Below are positions 33,740 to 34,667 of a DNA stretch of 34,667 bases, piece after piece. Position 1 is the first letter of the stretch, and every line of letters starts with the position of its first letter. Made by a program: the position numbers and the translations under genes. Source of the stretch: Bacteroidaceae bacterium (GTDB taxonomy: Bacteria > Bacteroidota > Bacteroidia > Bacteroidales > Bacteroidaceae); the NCBI GenBank assembly GCA_017958545.1, contig JAGDCM010000099.1, positions 1 through 34,667 of the forward strand. The letters run 5' to 3'. The notes beneath the pieces were generated by a model. The model made no database searches. It worked only from the letters and a program-made list of their open reading frames with translations, and was not told the origin of the DNA.

Positions 33740-34288
33740 ATGAAAAAGAAGTTTGTTTGCGCAGTGTGCGGTTATGTTTATGAAGGCGCCGAGGCTCCCG
33801 AGCAGTGCCCGCAGTGTAAGGCTCCCAAGAGCAAGTTCACCGAGGTAAAGGACGGTGAGAAGGAGTATGTCACAGAGCACGTCATCGGTGTTGCCAAGGG
33901 TTGTCCTGCCGACATCATGGAGGGTCTGAAGGCTCACTTCGAGGGTGAGTGCTGCGAGGTAGGCATGTATCTCGCTATGGCTCGTCAGGCAGATCGTGAG
34001 GGTTATCCCGAGATTTCCGAGGCATTCCGTCGCTATGCATTCGAGGAGGCAGATCACGCCAGCCGTTTTGCAGAACTGATCGGTGATGTTGTTTGGGATA
34101 CCAAGACGAACCTTGAGAAGCGTGCAGAGGCTGAGTGCGGTGCTTGTGCCGGCAAGATGGCTATTGCAAAGCGTGCCAAGGAGGAGAATCTGGATGCCAT
34201 TCACGACACAGTTCATGAGATGGCAAAGGACGAGGCTCGTCACGGCAGAGGTTTCGACGGTCTCCTGAAGCGCTACTTCGGTAAGTAA
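33740..34288 (+). CDS. Rubredoxin-first (reverse-type) rubrerythrin
   Basis: A 182-residue non-heme iron peroxidase. The N-terminal rubredoxin domain binds iron through Cys7, Cys10, Cys23 and Cys26 (CAVC...CPQC). A ferritin-like four-helix diiron domain (about 55-175) follows, with two ExxH motifs (Glu103-His106 and Glu165-His168) and supporting Glu residues. Classical rubrerythrin has the opposite domain order. The family reduces hydrogen peroxide in anaerobes, protecting them from oxygen. It is monocistronic, between its own promoter and a strong terminator, which suggests independent, probably high, expression. Confidence 0.94.
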   Translation: MKKKFVCAVCGYVYEGAEAPEQCPQCKAPKSKFTEVKDGEKEYVTEHVIGVAKGCPADIMEGLKAHFEGECCEVGMYLAMARQADREGYPEISEAFRRYAFEEADHASRFAELIGDVVWDTKTNLEKRAEAECGACAGKMAIAKRAKEENLDAIHDTVHEMAKDEARHGRGFDGLLKRYFGK

Positions 34289-34324
34289 ATTGTGTTTTAA
34301 AATAAATTCTTAAGTCATTTTTGG

Positions 34325-34357
34325 ATGGGGCCCGCAGTGATGCGCGCCCCATTTTTT
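34325..34357 (+). terminator. Rho-independent terminator of rubrerythrin
   Basis: ATGGGGCCCGCA (34325-34336) and TGCGCGCCCCAT (34341-34352) form a 12-position stem with one C-C mismatch and a GTGA tetraloop, followed by a run of six Ts. Confidence 0.9.
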
Positions 34358-34446
34358 ATATAGTAGACAAGTTGTTAGTTGACGAGTTAACGAGTTGTTA
34401 CTTTTAGTATTTTGCTTATTTTTTTTAGATAGCCGCAAAAAATTCG

Positions 34447-34489
34447 ATGTCGCAAATGTCGCGAATGTCGCAAAAACAAAAAATGTCGC
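34447..34489 (+). repeat. ATGTCGC direct repeats
   Basis: Three copies with a 9-base period (ATGTCGCAA, ATGTCGCGA, ATGTCGCAA at 34447, 34456 and 34465), plus a fourth ATGTCGC at 34483. Confidence 0.85.
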
Positions 34490-34513
34490 CCAATCGGACG
34501 ACAATTTTTGTAG

Positions 34514-34586
34514 TGAAGAACTAAGAACTAAGAGTGAAGAATCTGGAGAACTAAGAGTGAAGAACGAAGAGTGAAGAGTGAAGAGT
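34514..34586 (+). repeat. GTGAAGA / AACTAAGA direct repeats
   Basis: Interleaved copies of AGTGAAGA and GAACTAAGAG-like units fill this stretch, ending in AGAGTGAAGAGTGAAGAG. The unit boundaries are loose. Confidence 0.75.
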
Positions 34587-34617
34587 TTGCTACCGCCCTG
34601 TAAATATCTGAATTACT

Positions 34618-34661
34618 AAATTGTACATAAATTGTACATTGTAAATTGTTAAATTGTACAT
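34618..34661 (+). repeat. AAATTGTACAT 11-base tandem repeat
   Basis: Perfect copies at 34618, 34629 and 34651, with a diverged 11-base unit (34640-34650) in the third slot, so the period of 11 is kept over four units. The array may continue past the window end. Confidence 0.85.
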
Positions 34662-34667
34662 TAAATA

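Larger units (their letters stand above)
34358..34667. other. Gene-free, repeat-rich tail of the window
   Basis: About 310 bases with no supportable gene. It holds three successive blocks of short direct repeats, listed separately, and an AT-rich remainder. The window ends inside the last block. Confidence 0.7.

Noticed and set aside
34310..34504. A 64-codon minus frame at the right end.
   Set aside because: It covers the rubrerythrin terminator and the ATGTCGC repeats and reads as low-complexity translation of repeats.
34447..34661. The right-end repeats as a CRISPR array.
   Set aside because: Units are 7-11 bases with no unique spacers of constant length and no cas genes nearby.
1..34667. 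Insertion sequences, integrases, toxin-antitoxin pairs or phage genes.
   Set aside because: No transposase, integrase or phage motifs were recognised, and all sizeable ORFs are otherwise explained.

Overview
The window looks like a chromosomal segment of a Prevotella-like member of the Bacteroidetes. The evidence is Bacteroidetes -7 boxes (TAnnTTTG) upstream of nearly every transcription unit, DUF4369, DUF6452 and DUF6048 envelope proteins, a rubredoxin-first rubrerythrin, a fused hisB, and a gene order typical of the group. Nearly all of it is coding. I see no insertion sequence, prophage, CRISPR array or rRNA. The genus is an inference from these features, not a measurement.

Layout. (1) 1-5030: a MurU-like nucleotidyltransferase on + runs into a tightly coupled minus operon (dnaX, FtsX-like permease, AmgK-like sugar kinase, separate RapZ C-terminal domain). 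MurU plus AmgK suggests cell-wall sugar recycling. (2) 5155-8697: a + operon of divIC-like, DUF4369 lipoprotein, phoH, purC and menG/ubiE, with overlapping gene ends. (3) 8756-15474: a minus operon that starts with housekeeping genes (DUF3298/RsiV-like lipoprotein, rsmG, a CobB-like sirtuin) and continues into a three-gene NHLM/NHLP-type peptide export system (HlyD-like protein and two ABC transporters). ABC1 has no C39 peptidase domain, and no precursor peptide or maturase is visible nearby. (4) 15583-19192: kdgK-eda (lower Entner-Doudoroff / hexuronate branch), then map and tsaD. (5) 19487-25317: hisG-hisD-hisC-hisB, followed by an S41 C-terminal processing protease. (6) 32448 down to 25217: a nine-gene minus operon (DPM1/GtrB-like glycosyltransferase, DUF6452 lipoprotein, DUF6048 barrel, apbE, Crp/Fnr-like regulator, M3 peptidase, dCMP deaminase, recR, small membrane protein) whose last gene overlaps the end of the S41 protease gene by about 100 bases. 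(7) 32560-34667: small SRP RNA, tRNA-Thr(TGT), terminator, an unrecognised helical protein, tRNA-Gly(CCC) on minus, rubrerythrin with a strong terminator, and a 300-base tail of short direct repeats.

The most unusual feature is the peptidase-less, precursor-less NHLM-type exporter downstream of rsmG and a sirtuin. Other points are the separate but overlapping AmgK-like and RapZ-like genes, a sirtuin with Leu at the position of the CobB/SIRT5 acyl-specificity Arg, a non-canonical apical loop in the SRP RNA, and the right-end repeats. No tools were used: family names rest on recognised motifs and architecture, and RNA structures were paired by eye.
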